Positions 35,001 to 47,940 are shown, numbered from the stretch's first letter. The stretch is DNA of 64,000 bases from Corynespora cassiicola (GCA_022059125.1 JAEUWY010000020.1:2604001-2668000), one strand, 5' to 3'. A program made the numbers and translations. The notes: a model not told the origin generated them from the letters alone.

Positions 35001-35979
35001 ATAAAAGCTAATTTAGCTTCTACTTTTTTTTTTTTTTTAATTCTGTTTAAAACTTAGGTTTTTTTCTATTACTAACTTATTAGAAAATATAATTTTATTT
35101 AAATTTAAATTTTTTATATTTTTGAATTTTTTTTTTATATATTTTATTTTTATTTTAGCTTTTTTTTCATTTAAATACGGCTTTTTAGTACTAATATTTG
35201 TACTATAATTTTTGTCTTTTAAATATTTTTATAAACTTTTTTTAAACATTTTTATATTATTTTTTAATAATATTTTTTTATTTATTTTTTCAGGGTTTTT
35301 AATTAAATCTCTATTAGTAATTTTTTTCTTTTTTTATAGTTTAGTTTTATTTCTTTAAAAATTTTTTTTAAAATATTAAATAATTTTTTTTTATTCTTTG
35401 TATAGTATTTTTATACTAATTTTTTTTTATTTAATATATTAGAAATAGTTATAATAGATGTATTAGCTTTTTATAAAAGATTAACTTTTTTTTTATAGTT
35501 TAAGAATTAAAGTTCTATTTTATTTTTATTTAAAGAAAATAGAGATTTAAATTTCTATTTCTAAAATATTTATTTATATACTAATTTAACTAGTTTATTA
35601 TTATATAATAGTTACTAATATAAGCAAAACTTTATTTTTTAAACTTTATTTTTTACAATATTAAATTAGACTTTAAGCTTTAGTTTTTTACTTATATAAT
35701 ATAGACTAAACCTAATTAAGTTAGCGTAAAATCAAAAGTTTTAATAATTCTTTAAATAAAAAATAAATTAGCTTTTAAATTTGCATTTTTTTTACTACAC
35801 TTTTACTTTAAATTATTAAGCTATTAATATTATATAAGCTATATATTATTTTTCACAAAAAGAAAGCGCTTATAAATCTTTTTAAAATTAATTTTTTTTT
35901 TTAATAGCTGATTTAGTTACAGAGTTATACTAGTTTAAAAAGTATAATTTTTTTGGTTTTTTTTTGTGTCACCTCTCTG
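32058..35979. mobile_element. TIR DNA transposon copy B, RIP-decayed, with internal insertions, 3922 bp
   Basis: The left end TAGAAAGATAATATTAAAAA and right end (reverse strand) CAGAGAGGTGACACAAAAAA belong to the same family as copies A and C, with TA on both sides (32056-32057, 35980-35981). It is about 1.8 kb longer than copy A because of a solo LTR at 32432-32801 and about 1.5 kb of unidentified sequence at roughly 32890-34380. The block around TAGAATTAA that precedes this unidentified part is repeated after it, so the extra sequence may be a second, partial rearranged copy. Confidence 0.75.
32432..32801 (+). mobile_element. Solo LTR (370 bp) of a Gypsy element, third U3 type
   Basis: Begins TGTTATAAGCTATAAACG and ends CACAGTTTTAATA. 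It is flanked by CTGGC (32427-32431) and CTAGC (32802-32806), a 5-bp target duplication differing by one G-to-A change. From ATATATATAGTTTATATAAT onward it matches the other LTRs in the window; the first 130 bp do not. Confidence 0.75.
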
Positions 35980-35981
35980 TA

Positions 35982-36320
35982 TTAATTATAAAATATATAT
36001 ACTAACTAATATTTACTATTTACTATATTAATATATTTAGTTCTTAGTACTTTTTTATACTATTAAACTAATTATTAAAATAGTAGTTTTACTTTACTAT
36101 ATTTTTACTACTTATAATATTATTAGTTTTAGTTTTAAAAAAATATTAAATAATTATAAATTAGTTTAAAAAACTACGTTTAATACAGATAGCGGTAACA
36201 GTTATAAAAAAAGAAAAATTTTAATAGTAAAAATAGACGTTAAAAATATTTCCTATATAAACTCAGAGGTTATACTTGTGTTAGTGTTAGAAAGCAATAT
36301 AGTAGATCTGTGCAACGGTG
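35982..36320. other. AT-rich tail of block 1 and transition to GC-normal island
   Basis: Decayed sequence with no recognised end motif. Composition recovers between about 36200 and 36300. Confidence 0.5.
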
Positions 36321-36450
36321 CAGTCTTCAGCTCTTAGCCCTCAGCTCTCAGCTAGTGCATTGTGCTACCACCTTAGCGGGCGATACAGTCCTTAGGCTTT
36401 AGCCATCAGCCCTCAGCTCTTAGCTAGTGTATTGTGCTACCATCTTATCT
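36321..36450. repeat. 65-bp tandem duplication rich in TCAGC motifs
   Basis: Two units start CAGTCTTCAG at 36321 and CAGTCCTTAG at 36386, 65 bp apart. They share CAGCTAGTG-ATTGTGCTACCA and are composed internally of short TCAGC/TTAGC motifs. Differences are mainly transitions. Confidence 0.8.
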
Positions 36451-36623
36451 AACGATATTATTTCTAAGTGTTGTAATAATTCGTTCTCCAGATAGACTGA
36501 TGTCGCACTTGTGTGCTTAAATAAGTGGTCTTAATTAGCTATCTTAATTTTCTAGAGGAATAACTTATGTGTCTACGTTACGTAAAACTGTAATATAAGC
36601 TCTGAAGTAGCCGGACGCTTTAG

Positions 36624-37115
36624 TCACGCCTAGAGAAAAACCAGAAGTCACAGAAAAAGGCAGAAAAGGAACGGGAAAAACATCCAGAGAAACAAACGAA
36701 AGCCTCGGAGTGCGAGAGATTTGCAAAAGACAAAGAAAATAATCAAACTAAAAAACTTGTCTTAAAGCAAATTCAGCAAGAAAAAAAGATCCAATTGGCT
36801 GCTGGGCGAGGTTTCAGAGAAGCGGAGCAGAGAAGACGTCCGAGAGCCCATTGCAAAAAGACGCAACACTGCAAACCAGAATCAAGCAGAGGCGCCCATA
36901 ACGGCGACCTAAAAATAGAAACAGAGTGCAGCAAACAGAATAATCCAGCAGATTCGCCCATAGGAGTCAGGCAATCAAGCCACGGCGGATCAAAGCAGAA
37001 TACGCCGATTTCCAGTGTTTCGAGGATAGGAGGCAAAATTTCGTGCCCTCGTCGCTTTTTAGACTGGAAATTAGGGCGGAACTGTTTTTCTAGATTCCCT
37101 TGTATCCGATTATAA
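36624..37115 (+). pseudogene. Lys/Glu-rich open frame, probably the C-terminal tail of a pogo/Fot1-type transposase
   Basis: A 163-codon frame is open after a TAG at 36621 and ends at TAA 37113-37115. It has no ATG near its start. The first 60 residues are strongly charged (LEKNQKSQKKAEKEREK and similar) as in a coiled coil, followed by a basic, Ser/Gln/Asn-rich tail. Fungal pogo/Fot1-like DDE transposases end in just such a tail, and transposon ends surround it, so I take it as a leftover 3' fragment whose catalytic part is missing. Unlike the sequence on either side it has not been converted to AT. It could instead be an unrelated short gene. Confidence 0.4.
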
Positions 37116-37381
37116 AGTTGCATGTTAATTGCTGAGTCGGGTGTAGAGTGAGCCGATTTTGAAATAGAGCGCTCCATCTTCGTGACTGGTGCACCCTGTG
37201 ATCTGGTGCATCTAGTAATCGCTTACGTTAGTAGCTTTAGCGTCACATCGCTATAAAGCTTGGGCAAGGCAGCCTACTGGAAAAACAACCTCAGTTGAAC
37301 AGATTTTAGCCAATTATCATTTGTCGCACGCAAGAGCTACATGCATTGCCAAGCCTGTCGTGCAGTCTATGTAACTGGATA

Positions 37382-37922
37382 CGGCTGATAACCGCCACAC
37401 CACTACTTAGCGTAATAATTCCCCAACCACTGTTTTTGATACACTACTACACATATGACCTCGGTTCGAAAAATGACCCGGCTGCCACTATTTTTAACTA
37501 AAATGCCACCGTTTTAACAGTGGGCTTCGCGCCTCCCCCAGACGCTCTCGAGCAGTAGACAAAAGTAGCAGTTTTACATAAGAAGGGATAAGTCAGAGTG
37601 TGTAATATGATGTCGTTTTTTTTTAGTGTTGGGTAGTACTGTAGAACCTCTTTTATCTGCGTTGGACGCATTAGGGCTGTCAACCGCCTAGCTTATGGAG
37701 ACTAGCCCCTATAAGCTAGGGAGGGACCGCCCAAAAGCCGGAGGGGCAACCGCATGTTGGCATGGGGTTGCTAAATTCTAGTAGGTCAGAATCAATGGCA
37801 TTTTAGTCAAAAATGGTGGCAGCCGGGTCATTTTTCGAACCGAGGTCACATGTGTGGTAGTGTATCAAAAACAGTGGTTAGGGAATTATTACGCTAAGTA
37901 GTGGTGTGGCGGTCATCAGCCG
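37382..37922. mobile_element. 541-bp non-autonomous TIR element with 126-bp arms (TA duplication)
   Basis: Arms 37382-37507 and 37797-37922 are inverted copies starting CGGCTGAT, flanked by TA at 37380-37381 and 37923-37924. They differ at 6 of 126 positions, and every difference is TA in one arm against CA or TG in the other. The core has no coding frame. It contains CTGTAGAACCTCTTTTATCTGC near 37638, similar to the end of pogo-like elements, and a stem-loop (AGCTTAT...ATAAGCT) near 37690. Confidence 0.85.
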
Positions 37923-37924
37923 TA

Positions 37925-38309
37925 ACTAGATATCTAGGTTAGGTTAGGTGGATGTAAGCGGACAAGAACACATTGCCGTCGCTACAACAGGACAGGACGT
38001 AACCTGCGCACTTGTACCGTGGGTGAATAGACTTACTCTATGGCCCTCGCCTTCTGATTTGTTAAGACTCTTGAGTAATTTCGAATAAGCTGAGGGTGGG
38101 TACGACTAGCAGGTCTTGGTAAAAGTGTCCCGTCGGTCTGGCCCTCCGCTTGCTGTGGGTATACCGGTAGGGTCAATGCGCGCCATGGATCAATGCGATC
38201 TGAACACAAAATCCGGAAGTCAGACCTAAGGTTACATCACTGCACTGAGGATATTTCCTCCCATGAGCTTTGATTGAACAGGCCTATCGAACTCAAGTTA
38301 GACTGTAGC
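37925..38309. other. GC-normal sequence of unknown nature
   Basis: Unique-looking sequence between the 541-bp element and a small foldback. No open frame of interest, no repeat seen. Confidence 0.4.
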
Positions 38310-38362
38310 TAACGTAAGTGACCCGCTCGCTTGTCTGACCCGCTCGCTTATCCCTTACGTTA
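38310..38362. repeat. Small foldback unit with GCGAGCGGGTCA repeats (53 bp)
   Basis: Bounded by TAACGTAAG and its reverse complement CTTACGTTA. It contains two copies of ACCCGCTCGCTT. On the reverse strand it matches the ends of the element at 38499-38749. Confidence 0.65.
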
Positions 38363-38498
38363 TTGAAATTAGCTTGGTGTCTCAATAGTTTGGCCACTGT
38401 GTGACGGAGCTGGCTGGGCCTGCAATATAGCACCCGCAACTATTACATGCAAACTTCTGTAAAAGTATAGTAAAATCTATAATTAGTTATAAAAACTA

Positions 38499-38749
38499 TA
38501 ACGTAAAGGATAAGCGAGCTGATCAGACAAGCGAGCTGATTACTTAATACTAAGTATTTATATAAAACTTTAAAGCTTAATAACTTTTATAGTTATAAAA
38601 AGCTATAAACTTTAGTTTTATAGATATTAAATTTTTATTTTAGTAGCTACTATAATAAAAAAGTTATTAAGCTTTAGAGTTTTATATAAATATTTAGTAT
38701 TAAATAATTAGCTTGCTTGTCTAGTCAGCTCGCTTATTTTTTATATTAA
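38499..38749. mobile_element. Foldback element of about 250 bp, related to the 53-bp unit
   Basis: Left arm GGATAAGCGAGCTGATCAGA and right arm (reverse strand) AATAAGCGAGCTGACTAGAC continue as inverted repeats for about 100 bp each, through AAAGCTTAATAACTTTT. The GC-containing outer parts carry the same subterminal motif as the unit at 38310-38362; the inner part is AT-converted. Confidence 0.7.
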
Positions 38750-40576
38750 AATAAACTAACTATATTTAACTATTTTAGCTAGTATATATAATAAGTAAAT
38801 AGAGTAGATAATAAAATAGATAAGATAATAAAATAAACTAAATATTGTATTTGTGCATTTAGAGAAATAGCTTTATATTATAAAAAATTAGTATATTTTT
38901 TTAATATAACTTAGTCTAGTAATCTAAACAGAAACTGTATATTAAGTTTAGTAATATAAGTTATTTTAATACAGAGAGGTGATATTAAAAAAAAACTAAA
39001 AAAAAAGTTATACTTTTTGAACTAGTATAACTCTGTAACTAGACTAGCTATTAAAATTAGAAAAAAATTAGTTTTAAAGAGATTTAGAGGCTCTTTTTTA
39101 TATTTAAAATAATATATAGCTTATATTATATTTATTACTTAGAAATTCAAAGTAAAAGTATAGTAAAAAGAAATACAAATTTAAAAGCTGATTTATTTTT
39201 TTTCTAGCATAATATTTTTAATTTTTATTTTATTATTTTAAAGCTATATATAGTATATAGTTGTAATATATTTTAAAAAATATCTTTTTTATTTATTAAA
39301 AAAAAATTTAATAGTAGAAATTTTTTTTTAAAAAAATTAAAGTATATAAATAAATTATTAATTAATGAAATTATTAATATTTTGTATAATATCTGTTACC
39401 TTTAATAACTGTCTCCTAACATCTAAATAAAGATAATATATAATTATCTATTATTTTTTGTTGAATTAAATTCTATTCTTTATTTATAGCGTTTATAAAT
39501 AAAGTATTTTCTTTTTTATTATTTTTTTACCTAATAAATTAGAATTTAATTTTTTAAAATTATTTTTTAATATAGCCTAGATGTTTTTTATAGGTCCTAA
39601 GTTTAAGCTATAAGCTAGATGTTTAAATAATTTAATTTTATTTTTTTTAAACGATTTTAAAACTAGTTTAGCTGTATAGGTTTTTGAATTATTTTATTAA
39701 AATTTCCAGTCTATAGACTAATTAGTATTTATATTAATTTTATAATTTAATATTTAATTAAATTTATTTAATTAAATATTAAATTAAATAAAAAAATAAA
39801 AAAAGGTATATAAACTAACCAGGTTTTATTTATTTTTTAATAATAGATTTTAATACTTTTTATATATAATCTATATTATTAAAGTTATTTTTAGAATTAG
39901 ATATTTTAATAAACACTAATTCTGATCTTCCTTCTATCTAAATAGCTCTTTATACTAATATAATAATATCTTAAGCTATAATTTAATTAGTATTAATTTT
40001 TTCTAAAAAGTAATTAAAACAAAAAATTATAAATAGTTTTTAATTATTTTTAATTATTTTTAATTTTTTTTTTTACTTATAATTTAATTTTATAAAAGCT
40101 AATTCAGCTCCTACACCTTTATTTCTCTTTTTTCTTATATATTCTTATTTAGAATCTAAATCTCTTTCTATTACTAACTTATCGGAAAATATAATTTTAT
40201 TTAAATTTATATTTTTTAAATTTTTTAATTGTTTTTTTGCGTATTTTAATTTTATTTTAGCTTTTTTTTTATTTAAATACAGCTTTTTAGTATTAATATT
40301 TATACTATAATTTTCTTTTTTTAAATATCTTTATAAGCTTCTTTTAAATATTTTTATTTTATTTTCTAGTAATATTCTTTTATTTGTTTTTTTAGGGCTT
40401 TTAATTAAATACCTATCTATAATTTTTTTATCTCTTTTAAATAGCTTAATTTTATTTTAAATTCTTTCTTTTTTTAAGCTATTAAAGAAATTTTTTTTTT
40501 CTTTATTTTTTATATAGTATTTTTAACACTTATTTTATTTTTATTTAATATATTAAAAATAGTTATAATAGATATA

Positions 40577-41020
40577 TATTATAATTTAGTTTTAGAAGAA
40601 TTTAAGCAGATAATATTAAAAGCGCGGTTTTAATTATATATATAATTACGCGCCTAAAAAGAAACTACTATACTATATTATATAACTAAAAAAAAAATAT
40701 AATTTAAAGTTTATATTTTAGTAGAGTAAGCGATTATAAGTACTAATAGTAAATATTTATAATAAATATAAGTAAGCGCGGCTACTATATATAAATATAG
40801 TTTATATAATTATATTTTATAATTATATTTACTTTATTAGTAAATCTATTATTTAAAATTAACTATTAATTTATTATACTTTATTACTAATACAGAGACC
40901 TGTATAGTATATTATATATTATTTTACTTATATAACTTTATTAGTATTTATTTTTAAAAATTAACTTAAGCAGCTACTTACTTTTTAGCTTTACTTATAA
41001 TTTATAATATAACTTTAGTA
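40577..41020 (+). repeat. 5' LTR of G1 (444 bp type)
   Basis: Starts TATTATAATT (originally TGTTATAATA by comparison with 50188 on the reverse strand) and ends ATAACTTTAGTA. It contains AAAAGCGCGG, an ATTATATATATAATTACGCG palindrome and the shared ATATAGTTTATATAATTATA block. Confidence 0.8.
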
Positions 41021-43011
41021 TTATAAATACTTTTTAAAATAAATACTACTTTAAAATCACGCGTAATTTTAACTCTAACTAGTAATACTAATAGTACTAA
41101 AACTACTACCAGTATAATTATATAATCTAATACAGTAGATAATAATTTTATTAAAATAGTAATATTTAATTTTTATTATAAAAAGCGAAATAAGTTTAAA
41201 AACTAGCTTTTATAGCTTAACTTATTTTTTAACTTTTAAAATAAAAATATTTGAAAAAAAACGCGTTATATTCGCAGCTATATATATAAAAAATAAAATA
41301 CTTTAATAAGTTAAACTAGTTTTTATTAAGTATAAAAACAGTAAAGCTAATAATAATATTAATAAATAAATAAAAAATTTTAATAAATTTTAAAAAAAAA
41401 TTAAATAAGTTTTTAAAATTTTTAATAAAAATATAATTACTAAATAAGTTATTTAATATTTAATATAATAGATTTTAACTGCTAACTACGCTAATTAATT
41501 TTAATAGCTATTACTTTTTACTAAATAAAATAATAAAGTATTTATAGTAATATACTGTTAGAGACTTAAACCTAATATTAAAAAAAAACTTATATATTTT
41601 AGAGCTTAGCTTAACACGCTTAAATAACGTATAAATAAATTTATTAATATTAATTAAAAACTATATAAGTTATATATAGAATTAAACTAAAACTAAAACT
41701 TAAAATATAAATAATATACTAAACTAAGTTATAGTAAAAAATACTATAATACTAATACTAGTAAATAAGTTAAATATAAGGTAACGTATTTTACTTATAA
41801 TATCTATAGTAATAAATAAATAGTTTTTAGTAATATCTAGAAAGCGAGATAAAAAAGTAATAAAAAAAATAAGTTTAAAAGTAAAACTATAATTTACTAT
41901 ATATATAGAAAGACAGGCTATATCGCAAAAAATTATTAATTAAAAAATAAAGTAATTTAATAGCTAAATATATTATAAACTATTTTAAATAATAAATTTA
42001 ACGTAAATAATAAATAAAAAATTATTATGAATAAATTTTATAAAATAAAACTTATCTATAACAGCGAACTACTGTAACATAAAAAAATAAAAAAAAAATT
42101 TAATTATATTTAGTATTAAAGTAAGAGTACTTAAATAGAGTTTAGAAGTATTTTTAAAAAAGTTAAGTTTAAAAAATTTAGCTATAAAAAAAAAGTCTTT
42201 CGTAACGTATATAATTATAAAAAATATTTAAATAACTATAGCTGTAAGTATAAATTAAAAAAATTTACTAAATTCTAAATTAATAAAAACTTAAAATAAA
42301 AATAAAAATTAGCTAAAATTTATAAAAAAAATAGAAAAAATTTAATATAAATATTTATATAGTAGAAAAAATTACTTATAACGCGTAAACAGTTAAAAAA
42401 AAACTATAACTTAAATAAAAAAAATTAAAATTTAAAAAAACGCTGATAATAACGTAGTTCTAAAATATAAAAATAAATTAATTAACTAAATTTAGAAATT
42501 AGATTAAAAGTTTTACTAAACTTTAACAGCGAACTAAATATAGTTTTAAATTTTTTATAAAACTAAAATACGTAAAAACTATAATACTATTTAAACTTAA
42601 ATAATTTAAAACACGTAGTTTATTTATAAACTTTTTATTAAAAAAACTAATACTAAATATACTATTTAGATAAAACAGCTGTAAACTAGTTTCTATCTAA
42701 ACTATATAAATATAAATATTAATAATTTAACTATAAAACACATACATATGATACCTACCTATAAAATAAATAATAATTATAATATTTTTTTTAGAATAAG
42801 CAAAACTAAAAAACTTATAATAAATATACTAATTAATAAAAAATATACGTAAAATTTTTAGTAAATCTGTTTATATAATAATTATAAACGTTACTAAAAT
42901 AAAAAATACTTATATAAATTTAGTAATAAGTCTTTTTTAAAACAGCACCTAGCGTCTAGAATTAATTTAAAGTATTATATACTACTAATTTAGAAAATTT
43001 AGTTAAGTTAC

Positions 43012-43455
43012 TGTTAAAGCTGTATTATAAACTATAAATAAAGCTAGAAAATAAGTAGCTGCTTAAGTTAATTTTTAAAAATAAATACTAGTAAAATTAC
43101 GTAAGTAAAATAATATGTAATATACTATACAGATATATGTATTAGTAATAAAAGATAATAAATTAATAGTTAATTTTAAATAATAGATTTACTAATAAAG
43201 TAAATATAATTATAAAATATAATTATATAAACTTTATATTTATGTAGTAACTGCGCTTACTTATACTTATTATAAATACTTACTATTAGTATTTATAAGC
43301 GTTTATTTTACTAAAATATAAGCTTTAAATTATATATTTTTTTTAGTTATATAATATAGTATAGCAGTTTTTTTTTAGGCGCGTAATTATATATATAATT
43401 AAAACTACATTTTTAATATTATCTATCTAAATTTTTTTAAAGCTGTATTATAATA
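43012..43455 (-). repeat. 3' LTR of G2
   Basis: 444 bp; begins TGTTAAAGCTGTATTATAAA and ends GTATTATAATA when read on the plus strand. Matches 49745-50188. Confidence 0.8.
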
Positions 43456-46400
43456 CTATTTTTTTTTAAAAAATTTATTTTTAAATTATATAACTAATTA
43501 GTAGTTTTATTTATAAACGCTGTTACTCTGCGTTTTCTAAATATAACTAATATATTATATCTTTTAACTTTTAAGTACGTTATATTTATTTTATATTTGA
43601 AATTTATCGCGTAAATATTATTTTTTTTTATAATAAATATTTTACCTTTAGTTAAAATTATTTCATTATATCTAATTCTTATTTAAATTATGCTAAATAT
43701 ACTAAACTTAATTACTTTTATATAAGCTTATTATAAAAGTTACTTAACTGTACTTGTAATAAATATTAAAAAAATAAAAATAAAAATAAAAAGTTATTAA
43801 TATAGATAATAATTTAATTAATATAGAATAAAAAAATATTAAAACAGACTGAGAAGCGTGCGAAGAAAAAAGCATTTTATTTAGTATTAAAAATAAAAAA
43901 AAATAGTAAGTTAAATACTGTTTAATTTATAAACTGTTCTGCTACTAATACTTTAGTTAAATTTTTACTTATAATATAGTTTATAATAAATTTTATTAAT
44001 TCTGTTATTACTTCTACTAGTAATAAACTTTTAGTATTAAATTTTTAATTACTTTTAAAAAATAAACCTTTTTTTTATAAGTAAGTTTTTTTATTCTAAT
44101 TTTGTATAGTAATAAATTATATATTTTTTTTTATTTTTTTTTAGCAGTTGCTAATAATTTTAAATTTTTTTTTTTTTAATTTTTAAGTATTTTTTAAATC
44201 AAAGTATTTTTTTTATTTAATTAGAAATTTTTAAATAAACTATTTATTTCAAAAATTTTTTTACTTAATTTCACGGTAGTCTAATAATATTTTAAATTTA
44301 AATTTAAATTTTTTTTTTATTTTATAATAAAAGTATTTTAGTATTAGTAGATTCTAGTAGTAATATATAAAATACTAGATATATTTTAGTATTAGTAAAA
44401 AGTTAAAGTTTGAAGTTAACTGGTTTTTTTTATTTTAGAATTAAAAATAGTCTAACTTTAGCGTAATTTAATTTTTTACTTAATTATATTATTTAAAAAT
44501 TTTTTATAAAAAATATACTTTTTTTTTTTAGCTAAAGTGCTATTTTTTATTTTTAGTTAATAAAAAAAATAGTTTTACGTTATACTGTTTTAATATTTTT
44601 TTATAATTATTTATAAAGTTTTTATAATTTTTTTAATTTATTTATTACTTAACTTATAACTAGCTTAATTTTTTTTTTTTTTTTAATTTTTAGTAATAGA
44701 AAATTTAAATATATTCTATATAATGCGTAATAAAAAAATTACTTTTTTACTACTAATTCTCTGTTGTTAAATATAAGTTATAATATAAATAGTAGTAATA
44801 TTTAATTATTCTATTTTTAGTTACTATATATTTATAAATATATTTTTATAGTTTAGTTTATTTTTTCTGTTTAACTGTTTATCTGTAAATAGTATATTAT
44901 TAATATTTTTTTTTTAATTTTAATAGCTAACATTAGTATTATCTAATAGTTTAATATAAAAAGTTTATTTCTGTTACTAATAATTAATTAAAATAATTTA
45001 TAATATCTAACTACGCGATTTAAAATAATCTATACTAATTTTAGTATAGTATAAATATTTTTAAATAAAATTATTTTTATATATTTTATAAATCTATCTA
45101 TAACTACTAAAATAGTATTATTAAATACTTTAAAAACTTAGTTATAAAACGTTAGTAGTTTAGTAATAAAGTTTATAGTAATATCTGTTTAAAGTTTATT
45201 TAGTATTTCTATAACTTATAGCTTTCTGTACTAAACGTATATACTATACTTATTTTTTTATTTTATTATATATTTTTTAATACATTTTATTATTTTATTT
45301 TTTAATTTAGAAATATTGTACGTTTATTGTATTAATTTGATTATCTATTTAATATTTAAATATTTATATAATAAATTTTTATAATACTACTAAATAATAG
45401 TTTAGTAAAGTTCTTTTAGTATTTATTAATATACTGTTATAATAAAATTAATACTGTGTATTAGTTTTAAAGTACTGTTTAGCGCTTACTTAAAAATAAC
45501 AGCTTTATTTATTAATTTAGTTTTTATAATATCTGTTTTTTAGCTTAAAACGTCTATTTTTCTATTTTTTTTACTTAGTATATAAATAATTTTAAATTTA
45601 TACTATTTTAGTTTTTTATTTTTTTTAGTATATCGTTAGTTTAGTAGTTTAATTATTATAAGTATTATTAAATTTTTATAATTTAAATATACTGTAAATT
45701 TTAAACAGCTTTTTATATAAATTCTCTAATATTTAAAAAAATTTATAATAGTAAGTAATTTTTTATTATAAATATTATAATTTTTTTTAGCTCCGCTAAA
45801 TTTTTTTAAGTAATAAATAAATAAATACTATTTACTTTTTTTTTTAATTAATATATACTTTTATTACTAGATCTAATACGTCTATTTCTATATATAAAAA
45901 TTTTCTACTAGTAAAAAATATAAAAATTAGTAGTAATATACTTGCTTCTCTAAATATTTTAAAAGCTTATCATAAGTTTATATTCTACTTAAATAGTATA
46001 TTTTTTTTATTAACTTTATAAGTAGTAGTACTTTTTTTTAAATAGTAATTAATAAACTATTTATTAAAGTTACAGAATTTTTAAAAGAATTATATATTTT
46101 TAACATTTTTTAGCGTAAACTAGTTTTTAACTACTTTAATTTTTTTTAAACTAATTTTAACTTTATATTTTTCTATAATATATTTTAAAAATTTAACTTT
46201 TTTTTTATAAAATTTATATTTTTCTAGTTTAAATTATAGTTCTGCTTTTTTTTCATATTATAGTACTATTTATATATATTAAACGTGTTTTTTAAAGTTT
46301 TTAAAAAAAACTAAAATATTATCTAAATATATAATAATAAATATATTTAAGTGTGTTTTTAATATATTATTAATAAATACTAAATATATTACAGAAATAT

Positions 46401-47230
46401 TAGTAAAACTAAATAGTATTATAAAATATTTATAGTGCTTATACCGCGTCTAGAATACTATTTTTTATTTTTTATTTTTTTTTATATATATTAAATTATA
46501 CGCGCTTTAGGAATTTAAAACTATAAATATCTATACTTTAAATAGTTTATTTCTAAGCTTTTAAATATTTAGTAGTAAATATTTATTTTTAATTATAATA
46601 TTATTAAATTTTTTAAAATTTATATATAACTGTAGAGATTTATTTTTTTTAAAAATAAAAATAATTAAATATTCTGCTTCTAACGTTAATTCGCGTATAA
46701 ATCTTTTTTTAATAAACTATAAATAGGCTTAAAAGTTAGATTTTTTTTTAAAAGGCTATTTTATAGTTCTAAAGCTAATACTTAAATAATATTTAATTAT
46801 TTACTTTTTTTAAAAAAAATAGTTTTTATTTATTATATTTTATAAAAATTATAGAAGTTACGTAAATTATTTCTAAAAATTTTATTTTTTTTATTTAGTA
46901 ACTTTTTATTAGATTTAGTAAAATTAACTTTTTTTTAAAAAGCGTTTTAGTCAATTTTTTACTGCTTATATTATTTAGTATAATTTTATTTACTATTAAA
47001 CGCTGCTAATATATAGATTTTAATATAATAGCGTAATTATATTTTATAAATAAAAATATTTTTTTATTTAATTAATATATAAATTATACTTTTTAAACTA
47101 AAAAAGTTTTAAAATAATGTTATAAATAGCTGTATCTATAACGTTAAAAAAAATCTCTTTTTAGTATTTTTTAATATCTATAATAGTTATAGCTTTTTAA
47201 TCTATTAATACTTTTTTTAGTATTTTTTTT

Positions 47231-47940
47231 TAGTTACTATATAAAAAAAATAAAGTTATTTATAAATATATTTTTTTACTTTACTACGCTTTACAGCCTA
47301 CTATAAAAAATAGTTATACTAAACTTTTATATTTAATAATATTTTTATTTAGTATTTATTAAGCTTAATAAGTAGCTTAATTAAGTTTTTTAAATTAGTA
47401 GTATATAATATTTTAAATTTATTCTAAGCGCTAAATACTGTTTTAAAAAAGAATTATTACTAAATTTATATAAGTATTAATTATTTTAGTAATATTTATA
47501 ATTATTATATAAACAGATTTACTAAAAGTTTTACGTATATCTTTTATTAACTAGTATATTTATTATAAGTTTTTTAGTTTTTTTTTAGTTACTATATAAA
47601 AAAAATAAAGTTATTTATAAATATATTTTTTTACTTTACTACGCTTTACAGCCTACTATAAAAAATAGTTATACTAAACTTTTATATTTAATAATATTTT
47701 TATTTAGTATTTATTAAGCTTAATAAGTAGCTTAATTAAGTTTTTTAAATTAGTAGTATATAATATTTTAAATTTATTCTAAGCGCTAAATACTGTTTTA
47801 AAAAAGAATTATTACTAAATTTATATAAGTATTAATTATTTTAGTAATATTTATAATTATTATATAAACAGATTTACTAAAAGTTTTACGTATATCTTTT
47901 ATTAACTAGTATATTTATTATAAGTTTTTTAGTTTTATTT
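47231..47940. repeat. Exact 355-bp tandem duplication inside G2
   Basis: The block beginning TAGTTACTATATAAAAAAAA at 47231 is repeated at 47586, and the two units look identical base for base up to GTTTTTTAGTTT. The equivalent pol region of G1 (about 50190-50340) and G3 (about 54370-54530) is present once. The unit spans the region corresponding to the G2 insertion site in its relatives. Confidence 0.85.

Larger units (their letters stand above)
28850..36200. other. AT-rich RIP-decayed block 1
   Basis: Composition changes abruptly to almost pure A/T with frequent TA and few CA/TG. No open frame of useful length remains on either strand. The recognisable content is decayed transposons (elements A and B below). 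This is the appearance of repeat-induced point mutation in a filamentous ascomycete. Confidence 0.9.

Noticed and set aside
36330..36450. tRNA-like A-box (GGTGGTAGCACAATG on the minus strand) in the 65-bp repeats
   Set aside because: No cloverleaf, B box or anticodon arm could be drawn; the resemblance is limited to a short stretch.
36773..37177. 134-codon minus-strand frame in the GC-normal island
   Set aside because: It is antisense to the Lys/Glu-rich plus frame, which has better transposase-tail character.
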